Notes under the pieces: generated by a model
Databases searched by the model: none
What the model saw: the letters and a program-made list of their open reading frames with translations, nothing else
What the model was told of the DNA's origin: nothing
Program-made: the position numbers and the translations under genes
Source of the DNA: Marinobacter panjinensis
GTDB lineage: Bacteria > Pseudomonadota > Gammaproteobacteria > Pseudomonadales > Oleiphilaceae
Length of the DNA: 64,000 bases
Reading direction: 5' to 3'
Assembly: GCF_005298175.1 (NCBI RefSeq)
Contig: NZ_SZYH01000001.1
Span: 1,178,001 to 1,242,000 of the forward strand
In this document: piece by piece, positions 8,628 through 17,513 of the stretch
How the letters are laid out: each line of letters begins with the position of its first letter
Numbering within the stretch: position 1 is the first letter of the stretch

Positions 8628-9152
8628 TTACTTCTGCAACCGTTTGATACGTTCGCCAGGGCTGATCACGTCTGTCAGGCGGATGCCGAACTTTTCGTTG
8701 ACCATGACCACCTCGCCATGGGCTATCAGAGTGCCGTTCACCAGTACATCCAGCGGCTCGCCGGCCAGTCGATCCAGCTCAATGACCGAGCCCTGGTTCA
8801 GCTGTAACAGGTTGCGAATCGGGATCTGGGTATTGCCCACTTCCATGGAGATAGTAACGGGAATATCGAGAATAACGTCCAGATCGGGGGCCGGCCCATC
8901 ACCCTGGGAGAAGTTGGCACCTTCCGGAAACTCCTCCATGGGCGCGGCACGGACATTGTCCCTGCGGTTTCCACTGTTATCCCCGGCGTCATCATCCCCG
9001 GATTCACCCGCTTCCGCCATGGCAGCCGCCCATTCATCCTCACGGCCGTCGTCATCGCCATCGCCAGACTCTTCCATGGCAGATTCCCACTCGGCAGCGA
9101 GCTTCTCGTCTTCGCTGAGCTCCTGCTCGTCTTTCTTGTCGTCATCAGCCAT
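8628..9152 (-). CDS. fliN: Flagellar motor switch protein FliN
   Basis: A C-ring component that, with FliM and FliG, switches rotation and helps receive export cargo. The protein is 174 aa. The N-terminal ~80 residues are strongly acidic and low-complexity, and the C-terminal ~80 residues form the SpoA/FliN domain (NLLQLNQGSVIELDRLAGEP, then VNEKFGIRLTDV). It overlaps the fliM 3' end by 8 nt, indicating coupled translation. The acidic extension makes it longer than the ~137-aa E. coli protein, as is common in pseudomonad relatives. Confidence 0.96.
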   Translation of the reverse strand: MADDDKKDEQELSEDEKLAAEWESAMEESGDGDDDGREDEWAAAMAEAGESGDDDAGDNSGNRRDNVRAAPMEEFPEGANFSQGDGPAPDLDVILDIPVTISMEVGNTQIPIRNLLQLNQGSVIELDRLAGEPLDVLVNGTLIAHGEVVMVNEKFGIRLTDVISPGERIKRLQK

Positions 9153-10146
9153 TGTTGCGTCCCACCTTCAGTTGCTTTTTCACCTTGGGCACGGTTGCCC
9201 GTTCATGAATTCTCAGTGCCAACTTGCCATCGCGGGTACCCATCGTGGCTTTATAGATGGGGATACCGTTGGCAGTCAGGGTCAGAAATTCGGGAATTTC
9301 CACCGGAATGATGTCGCCTTCTTTCAACTTGGCAATATCGCGAAGGGAAATGCGGCGCCGGCACACCGTGGTATTGACAGGTACGTTGACTTCCTTGATG
9401 TCTTCCTGAAGGGCGCTGACCCAACGTTCGTCTACATCATCAATGTCACTCTGGACACCAGCGTCCAGCACGTCCCGGATAGGTTCAATCATTGAATAGG
9501 GCAGTGCCATGTGCAGCTCCCCACCGCCGCCATCCAGCTCAATATGGAAGGTGCTGACCACTACCACTTCGCTGGGGCTGACGATGTTGGCCATGGCCGG
9601 GTTTACCTCTGAGCTGAGGTACTCAAAATCCACCTTCAGCACCGCATGCCAGGCTTCCTTCATGTCGTGGAAAACCTGGTCCAGCACCATCTGCACGATG
9701 CGGGTTTCCGTCGGCGTGAATTCGCGGCCTTCAATTTTGGCGTGACGGCCCTCACCGCCAAAGAAATTGTCCACCAGTTTGAATACCAGCTTGGCGTCCA
9801 GCACGAACAGGGATGTGCCGCGGAGGGGGCGGACCTTGCACAGGTTCAGACTGGTAGGCACGTACAGGGTGTGGATGTATTCGCCAAACTTCATGATCTG
9901 AACGCCACCGGTGGACACGTCGGCATTACGGCGCAGGAGGTTGAACAGGCTGATACGTGTGTAGCGGGCAAAACGCTCGTTGATCATTTCAAGCGTAGGC
10001 ATGCGGCCACGGACAATACGATCCTGACTGGCAAGATCGTAGGACTTGATACCGGTCTCGTCGGCCTCGTCATACGTATCAATATCGCCGTCATCCACAC
10101 CGTGGAGGAGCGCGTCGATTTCGTCCTGTGACAGTAAGTCCTGCAT
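9145..10146 (-). CDS. fliM: Flagellar motor switch protein FliM
   Basis: The C-ring protein that binds phosphorylated CheY to reverse the motor. The protein is 333 aa. The N-terminus MQDLLSQDEIDALLHGVDDG contains the LSQDEIDALL CheY-binding motif, followed by the FliM middle domain and a C-terminal SpoA domain. The order fliL-fliM-fliN is conserved. The 70-nt gap to fliL contains no evident separate promoter. Confidence 0.98.
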   Translation of the reverse strand: MQDLLSQDEIDALLHGVDDGDIDTYDEADETGIKSYDLASQDRIVRGRMPTLEMINERFARYTRISLFNLLRRNADVSTGGVQIMKFGEYIHTLYVPTSLNLCKVRPLRGTSLFVLDAKLVFKLVDNFFGGEGRHAKIEGREFTPTETRIVQMVLDQVFHDMKEAWHAVLKVDFEYLSSEVNPAMANIVSPSEVVVVSTFHIELDGGGGELHMALPYSMIEPIRDVLDAGVQSDIDDVDERWVSALQEDIKEVNVPVNTTVCRRRISLRDIAKLKEGDIIPVEIPEFLTLTANGIPIYKATMGTRDGKLALRIHERATVPKVKKQLKVGRNNG

Positions 10147-10216
10147 ACGTTTCTCTGCCCCTGTATCCGCCCTCGCCGGGCCCTGATGAGCTATTTAACA
10201 AACTCTTTTGAACGCT

Positions 10217-10726
10217 CTATTGAACGACGAAGTTCCTGAACAACACCCGCAACAAGGGAGGCTCTCCCTCCTGCTCGAGGGCATTGTTGACGGCCTCCAG
10301 CATATCATCGGCCAACGCCTGCCGGCCTTCCGGCGTCTGCAGGTTCTCAAAACTTCTGTCCCCGAGCACACTGATCAGCCGGCTCCGCAATAGCGGCATA
10401 TGCTGGCTGGCCGCGGCCAACGCCTCGGGATCATTGGCTTCAAAAGCAAGATAAGCCTGGGCATAACGCTGGCGGCCCTCGGCCTGTACCGTGGTGACCA
10501 ACGCCTTGTCGAGCAAGGTATAAGTGCTGGGAACAAAAACGTCGACCTGCTCCGCAACCTCTTCGTCATCACCACCGGTGATACCGGGAATACCTCCCCC
10601 CAGGAACCACATGGTTCCGACCACAGAGAGCCCTACAGCCAGAGTAACCACCAATACAAGCAGTATAATCAGCTTGAGTTTGCCTTTCTTTGCCGGCGCC
10701 GCTTTGGGCGCATTATCTTCAGCCAT
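10217..10726 (-). CDS. fliL: Flagellar basal-body-associated protein FliL
   Basis: A single-pass inner-membrane protein around the stator units that improves motor function. The protein is 169 aa from the ATG at 10726 (MAEDNAPKAAPAKKGKLK). A TTG at 10753 would add 9 residues but lacks a ribosome binding site. One hydrophobic helix follows the lysine-rich N-terminus, then an acidic linker and a periplasmic FliL domain ending RVLFRNFVVQ. A sigma-54-like promoter lies about 50 nt upstream, so fliLMNOPQR-flhB probably starts here in addition to read-through from fliK. Confidence 0.93.
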   Translation of the reverse strand: MAEDNAPKAAPAKKGKLKLIILLVLVVTLAVGLSVVGTMWFLGGGIPGITGGDDEEVAEQVDVFVPSTYTLLDKALVTTVQAEGRQRYAQAYLAFEANDPEALAAASQHMPLLRSRLISVLGDRSFENLQTPEGRQALADDMLEAVNNALEQEGEPPLLRVLFRNFVVQ

Positions 10727-10777
10727 AACGTGCTTCTGCCAGAAATCCGTCAACCGGAGAGGTTATATGAAGGTATA

Positions 10778-10793
10778 AGCAAAGGACGGGCCA
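10778..10793 (-). promoter_or_regulatory. Sigma-54-type promoter of fliL
   Basis: The minus strand reads TGGCCCGTCCTTTGCT: GG-N10-GC spacing with a full TTGCT -12 box. It lies between the fliK stop and fliL start, with the inferred transcription start about 40 nt before the fliL ATG. Confidence 0.75.
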
Positions 10794-10881
10794 GAAAGCC
10801 ACATCCTCCTTATCAGAGCAGCAGTTTAGCCTTGCTGTGGAGGATGGGCAAAAGAAGAATTACCGGGGAAGGGCAATCCGA

Positions 10882-12144
10882 TCAGGCGAAGATATCAACT
10901 TCGCCCTTCCAGGTCAGATCCAGGGATTCCGGTTGCAGGTCCTGATCCTCCGGGCTGCTGTCTGCCAGGGCACCACTGGCGTTTCCGCCCTGTTCACCAG
11001 GGCCCTCTTCCCCGGCCTGTTGCTGCGGAGAGTCCGAAACATCGAATTGTTCGAGGGAAAGGCCCTGCTCGCTCAGCATATCCCTGAGGCGATGGCTGTG
11101 GAGTTCCAGCTGATCCCGTACGGCGGGATTGGCCGAATGAATGGTTATATTTGCCTGTTCCTGCTGAACCTGGACCCGCACTTCCATCGGGCCCATATCC
11201 GGTGGTGTCAGGTGTATTTCGGCAACTGACATATTGCGTGCAGTCAGCCACGTCAGCTTGCCAACCAGCTTGTCACCCCACTCCGCGTGATTGACCGGTA
11301 CATCGATAGACGTAGTGTATCCCCGCAACGCGGCTGCCTCGGCGGGCAGCTTTGCACTGTTGGGATTGGCCACCTGCTGGCTGGCCAGCTCGGCAGCTGC
11401 CTGAAAGCGTATCGCTCCCTGAACTGACGGCGTCTCCTGGGTACGGGCGGTGTCGGCTGCCACGCCCGACATGAATGCCTCGGTCAGGGCCAGTCCGGCC
11501 CCTGCCCCGACACCCTGCCCATTGCCCTGGCCAGGTTTGCTGCCGGCGGCGCCAGGCAGGCCTGTCATGAATCCGGCAATCGCCGGCACCCCCGGCATTA
11601 CGCCATTACCGCCAGCCTGGCCGCCACTTTTGCCGGTGGCGGCGAACGGCAGACTACTGCCATCAGTCCCCTCGGCCGGCATCAGCAAAGCCTGAAGACC
11701 GGCAAACGTCAGAGGCACGGCCTCTTCTGGCAGGTTCTGGTCAGTCATCTGTTGCGGAATAACGTTATCGGCACCAAAGGCGGTATCGGCCATTGCCGAA
11801 GGGTCAGCTGATTCACCAGTCTCGGCGGCGGCCTGGTTGTCTGTATTTCCGGTTTCCGCTGCCGCGGCGGCGTCCTTGCGGGCGTCCGGGCGTGTGTCGC
11901 GGCTTTTCTCCTGGCGCGCCTGTTCATTTCGGGCTTCATTATGGGCGTCATTCCGGGCGGTTTCGTCAGTGCGCGCCTGGTCCCGTTTTTCGGCCTGCTT
12001 TTTGTCGAGCCGCTGCTGTTCGGTACGGGAAACAGCATCAAAATCGCTGTCACCGTTTTTTTCGCGGCCGCCCGACGCCGGCTTTACGCTATTATCGGAC
12101 TGCGGCCCCTGCGGGGATGTCTGGGGAAGAACCATTTGGGACAT
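10882..12144 (-). CDS. fliK: Flagellar hook-length control protein FliK
   Basis: FliK is exported as a ruler that measures the hook and triggers the FlhB specificity switch. The protein is 420 aa. The N-terminal half is low-complexity, first charged (residues 25-90, rich in R, E, D, K) then Ala/Gly/Pro-rich, as expected of a secreted flexible ruler. The C-terminal ~130 residues form the conserved domain with VAEIHLTPPDMGPMEVRV and NITIHSANPAVRDQLE. The start has AGAGG 6 nt upstream and its own sigma-54-like promoter. Low sequence conservation of the ruler is normal for this family. Confidence 0.93.
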   Translation of the reverse strand: MSQMVLPQTSPQGPQSDNSVKPASGGREKNGDSDFDAVSRTEQQRLDKKQAEKRDQARTDETARNDAHNEARNEQARQEKSRDTRPDARKDAAAAAETGNTDNQAAAETGESADPSAMADTAFGADNVIPQQMTDQNLPEEAVPLTFAGLQALLMPAEGTDGSSLPFAATGKSGGQAGGNGVMPGVPAIAGFMTGLPGAAGSKPGQGNGQGVGAGAGLALTEAFMSGVAADTARTQETPSVQGAIRFQAAAELASQQVANPNSAKLPAEAAALRGYTTSIDVPVNHAEWGDKLVGKLTWLTARNMSVAEIHLTPPDMGPMEVRVQVQQEQANITIHSANPAVRDQLELHSHRLRDMLSEQGLSLEQFDVSDSPQQQAGEEGPGEQGGNASGALADSSPEDQDLQPESLDLTWKGEVDIFA

Positions 12145-12204
12145 GGCAACCTCTTGCCGCTTTTTGCTGATCGGAGTGCATCTATATGCGTTATCCGGTT
12201 ATTC

Positions 12205-12220
12205 AGCAAAAGTGGTGCCA
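12205..12220 (-). promoter_or_regulatory. Sigma-54-type promoter of fliK
   Basis: The minus strand reads TGGCACCACTTTTGCT, matching TGGCACG-N4-TTGCT at all but one position, with exact GG-N10-GC spacing. It lies in the 107-nt gap between hptB and fliK, about 60 nt before the fliK ATG. Confidence 0.82.
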
Positions 12221-12251
12221 TTCTGGAAAAAAGCAGTGACCTTTCGTCGAG

Positions 12252-12602
12252 TTACTCCAGAAACCGTCGGAGATTTGCTTTTACCTGCCCGAATTCGCTC
12301 TCGATGGCATCGACCATGGCAACAGCCTCCACCAGGCGATTATTGCGCCCGGCCTTTTCAGCTTCGGAACACAGCTCACCCAACCTCGGTGCACCAATAT
12401 TGACGCAACTGCCCTTGAAGCTGTGCGCGGATTTGGAAAAGCTGTCCGCGTCCTCCTGCTCCAGGGCCGAACGCAAATGAGCAATGCGATCAGAGGAATC
12501 CTTGATGTAGGTGTTGATCAGGATATCGAACTCATCCTCCATTACATCCTGCAACTCGGCCAGTGCCTCTTGATCAAGGTGCGGCTTTTCCGTCATGACC
12601 AA
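12252..12602 (-). CDS. hptB: HptB-like histidine phosphotransfer protein
   Basis: A stand-alone Hpt domain protein of 116 aa. The phospho-accepting histidine is His60 in SAHSFKGSCVNIG. It is predicted to relay phosphate from hybrid sensor kinases to the receiver of the HsbR-like protein encoded directly upstream (9-nt gap). In Pseudomonas aeruginosa the HptB-HsbR-HsbA route affects swarming and biofilm, partly through the Rsm system. Translation may start at the third codon (ATG at 12596). The position inside the flagellar cluster supports a role in motility control. Confidence 0.88.
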   Translation of the reverse strand: MVMTEKPHLDQEALAELQDVMEDEFDILINTYIKDSSDRIAHLRSALEQEDADSFSKSAHSFKGSCVNIGAPRLGELCSEAEKAGRNNRLVEAVAMVDAIESEFGQVKANLRRFLE

Positions 12603-12611
12603 CCCCCCTGT

Positions 12612-14357
12612 TTATGTATTGGTGCCGCCCTCCCGGGCAGCAACCTCGGAAAAATGCCAATCATATATAATCTCCGTCCGGGTGCCATTTTCCCGGAAGC
12701 TGAGGGAGTGCCCCAGCTTCCGCAACAGCATCAGCCCCCGCCCGGAATAGCCACTGTTATTGCCGGCCGCGGCGTCGCTGCGGTAATCGAATCCGCTACC
12801 ACTGTCTTCACAAACTATGGTCAGTTGCCCGCCCCGGCCCGTCATGGTATGGGTCAGAGAAAACCGGATAAAGTGGCCTGATACCGACCGCAAGCGCCGT
12901 TCCCGCTCGGCATAGTAGCGGCCGAAACCGTCCGGCGTTGCCTTCCAGTCTGAAGACAGACCCAAAACACCGTGCTCCAGGGCATTGGTGTAAAGCTCTG
13001 ATAACAACGTGTAGATTTCTCCACTCTTGCGCCGCAATCCCGGCACTTCCATACAGATATGGAGCAACAACGGTAACGGACTGAACTGCCCCAGCGACCG
13101 GTCCTGGATTTCATAGACACAATGCCATTCCGCAGGGCCCTCAAGTGCCGATTGGGATAAACCGTCCGATACTCCCTCAAGCTCGGCTTCCTCCACCATT
13201 TCAAGCGACAATAGCGTTACATCATCCTGTTCTGGCCGCTTGCCGGTGAATGCGTGTATTCCTGCCATCACTGCGTCGAACGGTGAACCGGCATTGCCGG
13301 CGTCATCCAGCGAACGCTTCAGGCGGTCCTCGCCGTACATGTCGCCGTGACGATTCTCGGCTTCCATCACGCCATCGGTCATCATCAGCAGGGTATCTCC
13401 CGGCTCCGTGCGAAATATCTCCATGCCTGCATCAAAGCGCGCGGCACCAAGCACGCCCAACGGCAGATGCCGGGAGGCAATGCTCTCCAGAATCCCGTCC
13501 CTCTTTACAAGAACGCCATCCGGCAACCCCCCGTTCCATATCTGCAACTGATTCAGGTGAAAGTCTGCCTGAATCATTGCTGCGCAACAGAACATGCCAG
13601 TGGGCAATATCCGGCCAAGCTTCTGGTTAATTTCCCGCAGCACATCACTACCGCTGAAGCCCTTGCTGGTCATGCCGTAGAAAATCTCGGCCACCGGCAT
13701 GGCACCGATGGCTGCCGGCAGGCCATGGCCGGTGAAGTCGCCAACCAGTATCTGCATCCCCCCTGCTGGACGCGGACAGGCGAAAAGAATATCGCCGTTG
13801 AAAATCGACATGGGAGAGGCGTGATAACGGATATTTGTCGCGTTCAGGCAGCCAGTGTGGGCTATGTTGTCGAACACCCGCTTGGCAACGTCCTGTTCCT
13901 CGAGAAGCTGACGATTGCGGTCGCGGATCAGGTCGCGGTGTTCGCTAAGAGTGCGGTGCATCAGCCGCATGCGGTTGAAGGCATTGATCTTGGCTTCAAT
14001 GATTGTGCGGTTATAGGGCTTCGGGAGGAAATCGTCGCCGCCGGCTTCCAGGCAGCGGGCCAGCGCGTCGGCATCAGACAGCGAGGTCAAAAAGATAAGT
14101 GGCACCAGGCGCTCGCCCGCCAGCGCCTTGATATGACGAGCAGCTTCCATTCCGTCCATAACCGGCATCAGCGCATCCAGCAACACAATGTCCGCGCCGG
14201 AGTGACGAAATATTTCGACGGCGTCTTCGCCGTTTCTTGCGTCTTCAACCTCATGGCCAAGACGACGTAGAAGGGTTTTGAGAATCAGGCGGTCACTGTC
14301 GCTGTCGTCAGCGATCAAAATCCTCAGCGGCCGGTTCTCTGAGAGTGAATCATCCAC
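12612..14357 (-). CDS. hsbR: HsbR-like response regulator: receiver, PP2C phosphatase and anti-sigma kinase fusion
   Basis: A three-domain switch protein of 581 aa. Residues ~10-130 are a receiver with phospho-acceptor Asp61 in IVLLDALMPVMDG. Residues ~190-390 are a SpoIIE/RsbU-type PP2C phosphatase with VGDFTGHGLPAAIGA and LLMMTDGVMEAEN. The C-terminal ~150 residues are an RsbW-like HATPase with an N box (SELYTNALEHG) and the GSGFDY and GRGLMLLRKLG motifs. By analogy with P. aeruginosa HsbR, it should phosphorylate and dephosphorylate the STAS protein HsbA encoded next, controlled by HptB. It is flanked by exactly those two partners. Confidence 0.9.
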   Translation of the reverse strand: MDDSLSENRPLRILIADDSDSDRLILKTLLRRLGHEVEDARNGEDAVEIFRHSGADIVLLDALMPVMDGMEAARHIKALAGERLVPLIFLTSLSDADALARCLEAGGDDFLPKPYNRTIIEAKINAFNRMRLMHRTLSEHRDLIRDRNRQLLEEQDVAKRVFDNIAHTGCLNATNIRYHASPMSIFNGDILFACPRPAGGMQILVGDFTGHGLPAAIGAMPVAEIFYGMTSKGFSGSDVLREINQKLGRILPTGMFCCAAMIQADFHLNQLQIWNGGLPDGVLVKRDGILESIASRHLPLGVLGAARFDAGMEIFRTEPGDTLLMMTDGVMEAENRHGDMYGEDRLKRSLDDAGNAGSPFDAVMAGIHAFTGKRPEQDDVTLLSLEMVEEAELEGVSDGLSQSALEGPAEWHCVYEIQDRSLGQFSPLPLLLHICMEVPGLRRKSGEIYTLLSELYTNALEHGVLGLSSDWKATPDGFGRYYAERERRLRSVSGHFIRFSLTHTMTGRGGQLTIVCEDSGSGFDYRSDAAAGNNSGYSGRGLMLLRKLGHSLSFRENGTRTEIIYDWHFSEVAAREGGTNT

Positions 14358-14389
14358 AACGAACCTCCGCGACCCCGCGATGTCATGAC

Positions 14390-14695
14390 TCAGCGAATCG
14401 CAAACAACTGTTCAAAATTGGATATGGACAGTATACGGCGAACGTCATTGTTGCAGTTTTCGATGCGAATTTTCGCGCTGTCGCCGCCGGCGTAGTCTCT
14501 CAGTAACAGCAGCATTCCCAGAGCCGAGCTGTCGAGATAGGTGGTGTCGGAGAGATCCACCACAAAGGCCGTCACATTTTCGTCACCATGCTCATAGGCA
14601 TCACGAAAGGCCTGATGGGTACTGAAATCGAAGCGCCCTTCAATTTTTATGGTCAGGGTTCGACCGTCCTCACTGCGATGCGTCTGAATCGGCAT
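14390..14695 (-). CDS. hsbA: HsbA-like anti-sigma factor antagonist (STAS domain)
   Basis: A 101-aa single STAS domain. The phosphorylatable serine lies in TTYLDSSALGMLLLLR (Ser56 or Ser57). It is the predicted substrate of the HsbR-like kinase/phosphatase. In P. aeruginosa, HsbA partners with the anti-sigma factor FlgM or with the diguanylate cyclase HsbD depending on phosphorylation; those partners are not in this window. It is the first gene of the hsbA-hsbR-hptB run and lies downstream of fliJ. Confidence 0.9.
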   Translation of the reverse strand: MPIQTHRSEDGRTLTIKIEGRFDFSTHQAFRDAYEHGDENVTAFVVDLSDTTYLDSSALGMLLLLRDYAGGDSAKIRIENCNNDVRRILSISNFEQLFAIR

Positions 14696-14819
14696 TCCGG
14701 TGCCTCCATGAAGTACGAGCCGGGTAACAGGGAAAAGTGTGAGCCTCGGGGGGCATCCTCAGGTAAAGGATAGCTCACCATGCTGATTTTGCACCCGCAC
14801 TGCAATGTCAGCAAATGTT

Positions 14820-15260
14820 TCAGCGCCGCCTGGCAACTATTCGGCCGGCGGCCTCGTCCATCTGTTTCTGCTCTCTCAGATCCTGTTCCCGCTGTTCCTG
14901 CCGGCGGCAGGTTTCAATATACTTTTCCATGCCCCGGCGTCGTTCCCAGGCCCGCTGCCACTCCTCACGGCAATGCCTGAGCCGATCCTCGGCCTGGACA
15001 AGCAGTTTCTGCTGCTGACCAATCACCTGATCCAGCTGGGCAATGAACGCCTGCCAGCCCTGCAACCGAGCAACCGACACCACGCCCTGCTGGCTGCTGC
15101 GAATCTGCTCCCGGTACTCTTGCTGGTAACGCTCCAGGTTTTCAATCTGCTGGCGCTGAGCCTCGTGGTGTTGCTGGGCTTCAGCCATTTTCTCCAGGGC
15201 TGCTTTTTCCTTGCGTTCCTCAAGGGTCAGCACCACTGCCAGCCGTTGGGATCGCAACAT
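14820..15260 (-). CDS. fliJ: Flagellar export chaperone/stalk protein FliJ
   Basis: A coiled-coil stalk of the FliI ATPase, linking it to FlhA and escorting chaperones. The protein is 146 aa, almost entirely charged helix (for example EERKEKAALEKMAEAQQHHE), with no membrane segment. The start overlaps the fliI stop by ATGA, implying coupled translation. Primary sequence is weakly conserved in the family, so the assignment rests on position, length and coiled-coil character. Confidence 0.92.
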   Translation of the reverse strand: MLRSQRLAVVLTLEERKEKAALEKMAEAQQHHEAQRQQIENLERYQQEYREQIRSSQQGVVSVARLQGWQAFIAQLDQVIGQQQKLLVQAEDRLRHCREEWQRAWERRRGMEKYIETCRRQEQREQDLREQKQMDEAAGRIVARRR

Positions 15261-16639
15261 CAGCTACCTCCTCCGACGGCCGGCGGGTTTTTGGCGCGGT
15301 CAGGAGACCGTCTTTCGGGCACCACCGCCAGCAGTTGCTGAATGCTTTCTTCCAGGGGGGCGCTCTCGTTCAATCCCTGTTGCAGGAACTGCCCCATGTT
15401 GGCGATATGGGCCATGGCGAAATCGGTTTCCGGATCCGACCCTTTCACGTAGGCGCCAACGCTGATCAGGTCCCGGGCCTGCTGGTATCGGGAATAGACC
15501 TGCTTGAAACGCTGGGCGCGGGCGAAGTGCTCCGGCTGAGTTACCTGGGGCATAACACGACTGATGGACGCCTCGACATCAATGGCGGGATAGTGTCCCT
15601 CTTCCGCCAGCCGACGGGACAGCACAATGTGACCGTCCAGGATGGCCCTGGCGGCATCGGCAATGGGGTCCTGTTGATCATCGCCCTCCGTCAGCACGGT
15701 GTAGAACGCCGTTATCGAGCCAGCACCCGGGCGACCATTGCCGGTTCTCTCCACCAGTTGCGGCAGCTTGGCGAAGACCGATGGAGGATAGCCCTTGGTG
15801 GCCGGCGGCTCACCCACAGCAAGGGCGATTTCGCGCTGGGCCTGAGCATAACGGGTGAGGGAATCCATCAACAACAGCACCCGCTTGCCCTGGTCGCGGT
15901 AATACTCCGCAATTCGGGTGGTCAGCATGGCAGCACGTAGCCGCATCAGTGGCGAATCGTCGGCGGGAGAGGCAACCACCACGGATCGGTCAAGGCCCTC
16001 ATCCCCCAGGATATCTTCAATAAATTCTTTGACTTCGCGACCCCGCTCACCGATCAACCCGACCACGGTGATATCTGCGTCGGTAAAGCGCGTCATCATG
16101 CCCAGCAGCACACTTTTACCCACACCACTGCCAGCAAACAGTCCCAGGCGCTGACCCTGGCCTACGGTCATCAACGCATTGATCGCCCGGATTCCCACGT
16201 CCATGGACTGGCGAACCGGGGCCCTGTCCAGCGGGTTGATGATATCGCCACTCAGAGAAACCCGGGATTCAGCCTGTAGCGGGCCCTTGCCATCAAGCGG
16301 CTCACCATTGCCATTCACCACCCGTCCCAGGAGCTCCGGGCCTACCGGCACCCGACTGGCGACCGACAACGGCACCACCCTGGCACCGGGGCGCAGCCCT
16401 TCAATAGCGGTCAGGGGCATAAGGTAGACGCGCTCATCCTCAAAACCCACCACTTCCGCTTCCACAGTGCCGGCGCCCTGGCCGGTAATCACACAACGGT
16501 CGCCCACCACCATGGGGCAACCCACGCATTCCAGGGTAAGGCCAACCATTCGTGTCAGGCGGCCGGAAAGCTCCGGTTGCAGTTCTTCGGTAAACGAATC
16601 CTGTAATCTTGCGAGGCGTTCAGCCAGGTGCGCCGTCAT
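15260..16639 (-). CDS. fliI: Flagellum-specific ATPase FliI
   Basis: The hexameric ATPase of the flagellar export apparatus, related to F1 beta. The ATG at 16639 ([15 protein letters not shown]) gives 459 aa, the usual length; an upstream ATG at 16711 would add 24 Arg-rich residues and overlap fliH more deeply. The Walker A motif is [15 protein letters not shown] and the Walker B region is [15 protein letters not shown]. It overlaps the fliH 3' end by 20 nt and fliJ by 3 nt. Confidence 0.97.
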   Translation of the reverse strand: MTAHLAERLARLQDSFTEELQPELSGRLTRMVGLTLECVGCPMVVGDRCVITGQGAGTVEAEVVGFEDERVYLMPLTAIEGLRPGARVVPLSVASRVPVGPELLGRVVNGNGEPLDGKGPLQAESRVSLSGDIINPLDRAPVRQSMDVGIRAINALMTVGQGQRLGLFAGSGVGKSVLLGMMTRFTDADITVVGLIGERGREVKEFIEDILGDEGLDRSVVVASPADDSPLMRLRAAMLTTRIAEYYRDQGKRVLLLMDSLTRYAQAQREIALAVGEPPATKGYPPSVFAKLPQLVERTGNGRPGAGSITAFYTVLTEGDDQQDPIADAARAILDGHIVLSRRLAEEGHYPAIDVEASISRVMPQVTQPEHFARAQRFKQVYSRYQQARDLISVGAYVKGSDPETDFAMAHIANMGQFLQQGLNESAPLEESIQQLLAVVPERRSPDRAKNPPAVGGGS

Positions 16640-17513
16640 CGCTCTCACCCTTAGCCTTGCCCTCGTCGGTCTCCCGCTCGCGGCTCTCGTCCTGATCGGA
16701 ATCAAGTACACCGTGCTGGAAGTCAGTGAGATCGCTCATCATGGCGTCAAGTTCTTCCACGTCACCGGCTTTCTCAGTGTCCAGCTGTTTGTCCAGCATG
16801 CCCTGAATGGCTTTCTGGAACCGCTTTTCAACCGTGAAGTCCACCAGGCTGTGACGGGTTTCCAGCTTGCAGCCACCCCGCAGAATCGAGGCATCCTCAA
16901 CAATGGAGGTGGCTGCCTCAAACTTCCCGGCGACCTCGCTGACCCATTGGTAGTCGTCGGGGTGAATATGAACGCGCACGTTTTCAGAAGTAGAGGGCAA
17001 TGACGCCATTGCGTGGCGGACCACCTCGGTGATGTGGGACGAGTCCAGTGACAGTTCCCTGAACACGACGGCGCGGGCAAGCACGGTGGTCAGATTAACC
17101 AGGGCGGTTTCCACCTCATCCTCGTGGCGCTGGATGGGAACCAACAACTCACCCAGCAAGTGCTCCAGCCGGTCCAGCTTGACGTCGACTTCCTTGCGGG
17201 TTTCCGCCAGCCCCTGCTCGGTTCCCTGCTCGCGGCCTTCGGCAACACCGGCCTCATACCCTTCCTGATAACCTTTTCCCCGGCCTTCGCTGAAACCGGC
17301 CTGGTATCCGGCCTCCCGGCCTTCACTATGGCCGTCTTCATGGGCCGCCTGGCGAATGTCGTCAATATCGGCCGCGGTCAGGGGCTTTACTTCACGCTCC
17401 TCTTCCCGGGCCACCTCGTTACCCCGGGCATCCAACAGAGGCAGCTCCCAGCGCTCATAAGCGGTGAGATTCTCCTTGGGGATGCGATCGAGGTTGCGGC
17501 GGGGATCTTTCAT
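16620..17513 (-). CDS. fliH: Flagellar export ATPase regulator FliH
   Basis: FliH binds FliI and tethers it to the C-ring. The protein is about 297 aa. The middle carries a run of glycine-repeat helix ([20 protein letters not shown]), the GxxxG pattern characteristic of FliH. The C-terminal domain is conserved, and the far C-terminus has an extra acidic tail. The start is either ATG 17513 or the adjacent GTG 17516, which overlaps the fliG TGA. Confidence 0.93.
   Translation of the reverse strand: MKDPRRNLDRIPKENLTAYERWELPLLDARGNEVAREEEREVKPLTAADIDDIRQAAHEDGHSEGREAGYQAGFSEGRGKGYQEGYEAGVAEGREQGTEQGLAETRKEVDVKLDRLEHLLGELLVPIQRHEDEVETALVNLTTVLARAVVFRELSLDSSHITEVVRHAMASLPSTSENVRVHIHPDDYQWVSEVAGKFEAATSIVEDASILRGGCKLETRHSLVDFTVEKRFQKAIQGMLDKQLDTEKAGDVEELDAMMSDLTDFQHGVLDSDQDESRERETDEGKAKGESDDGAPG

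Noticed and set aside
10797..10850. Inverted repeat CATCCTCC/GGAGGATG after fliK as a terminator
   Set aside because: The stem is short with a long interior and there is no T tract, so it is not listed as a terminator.
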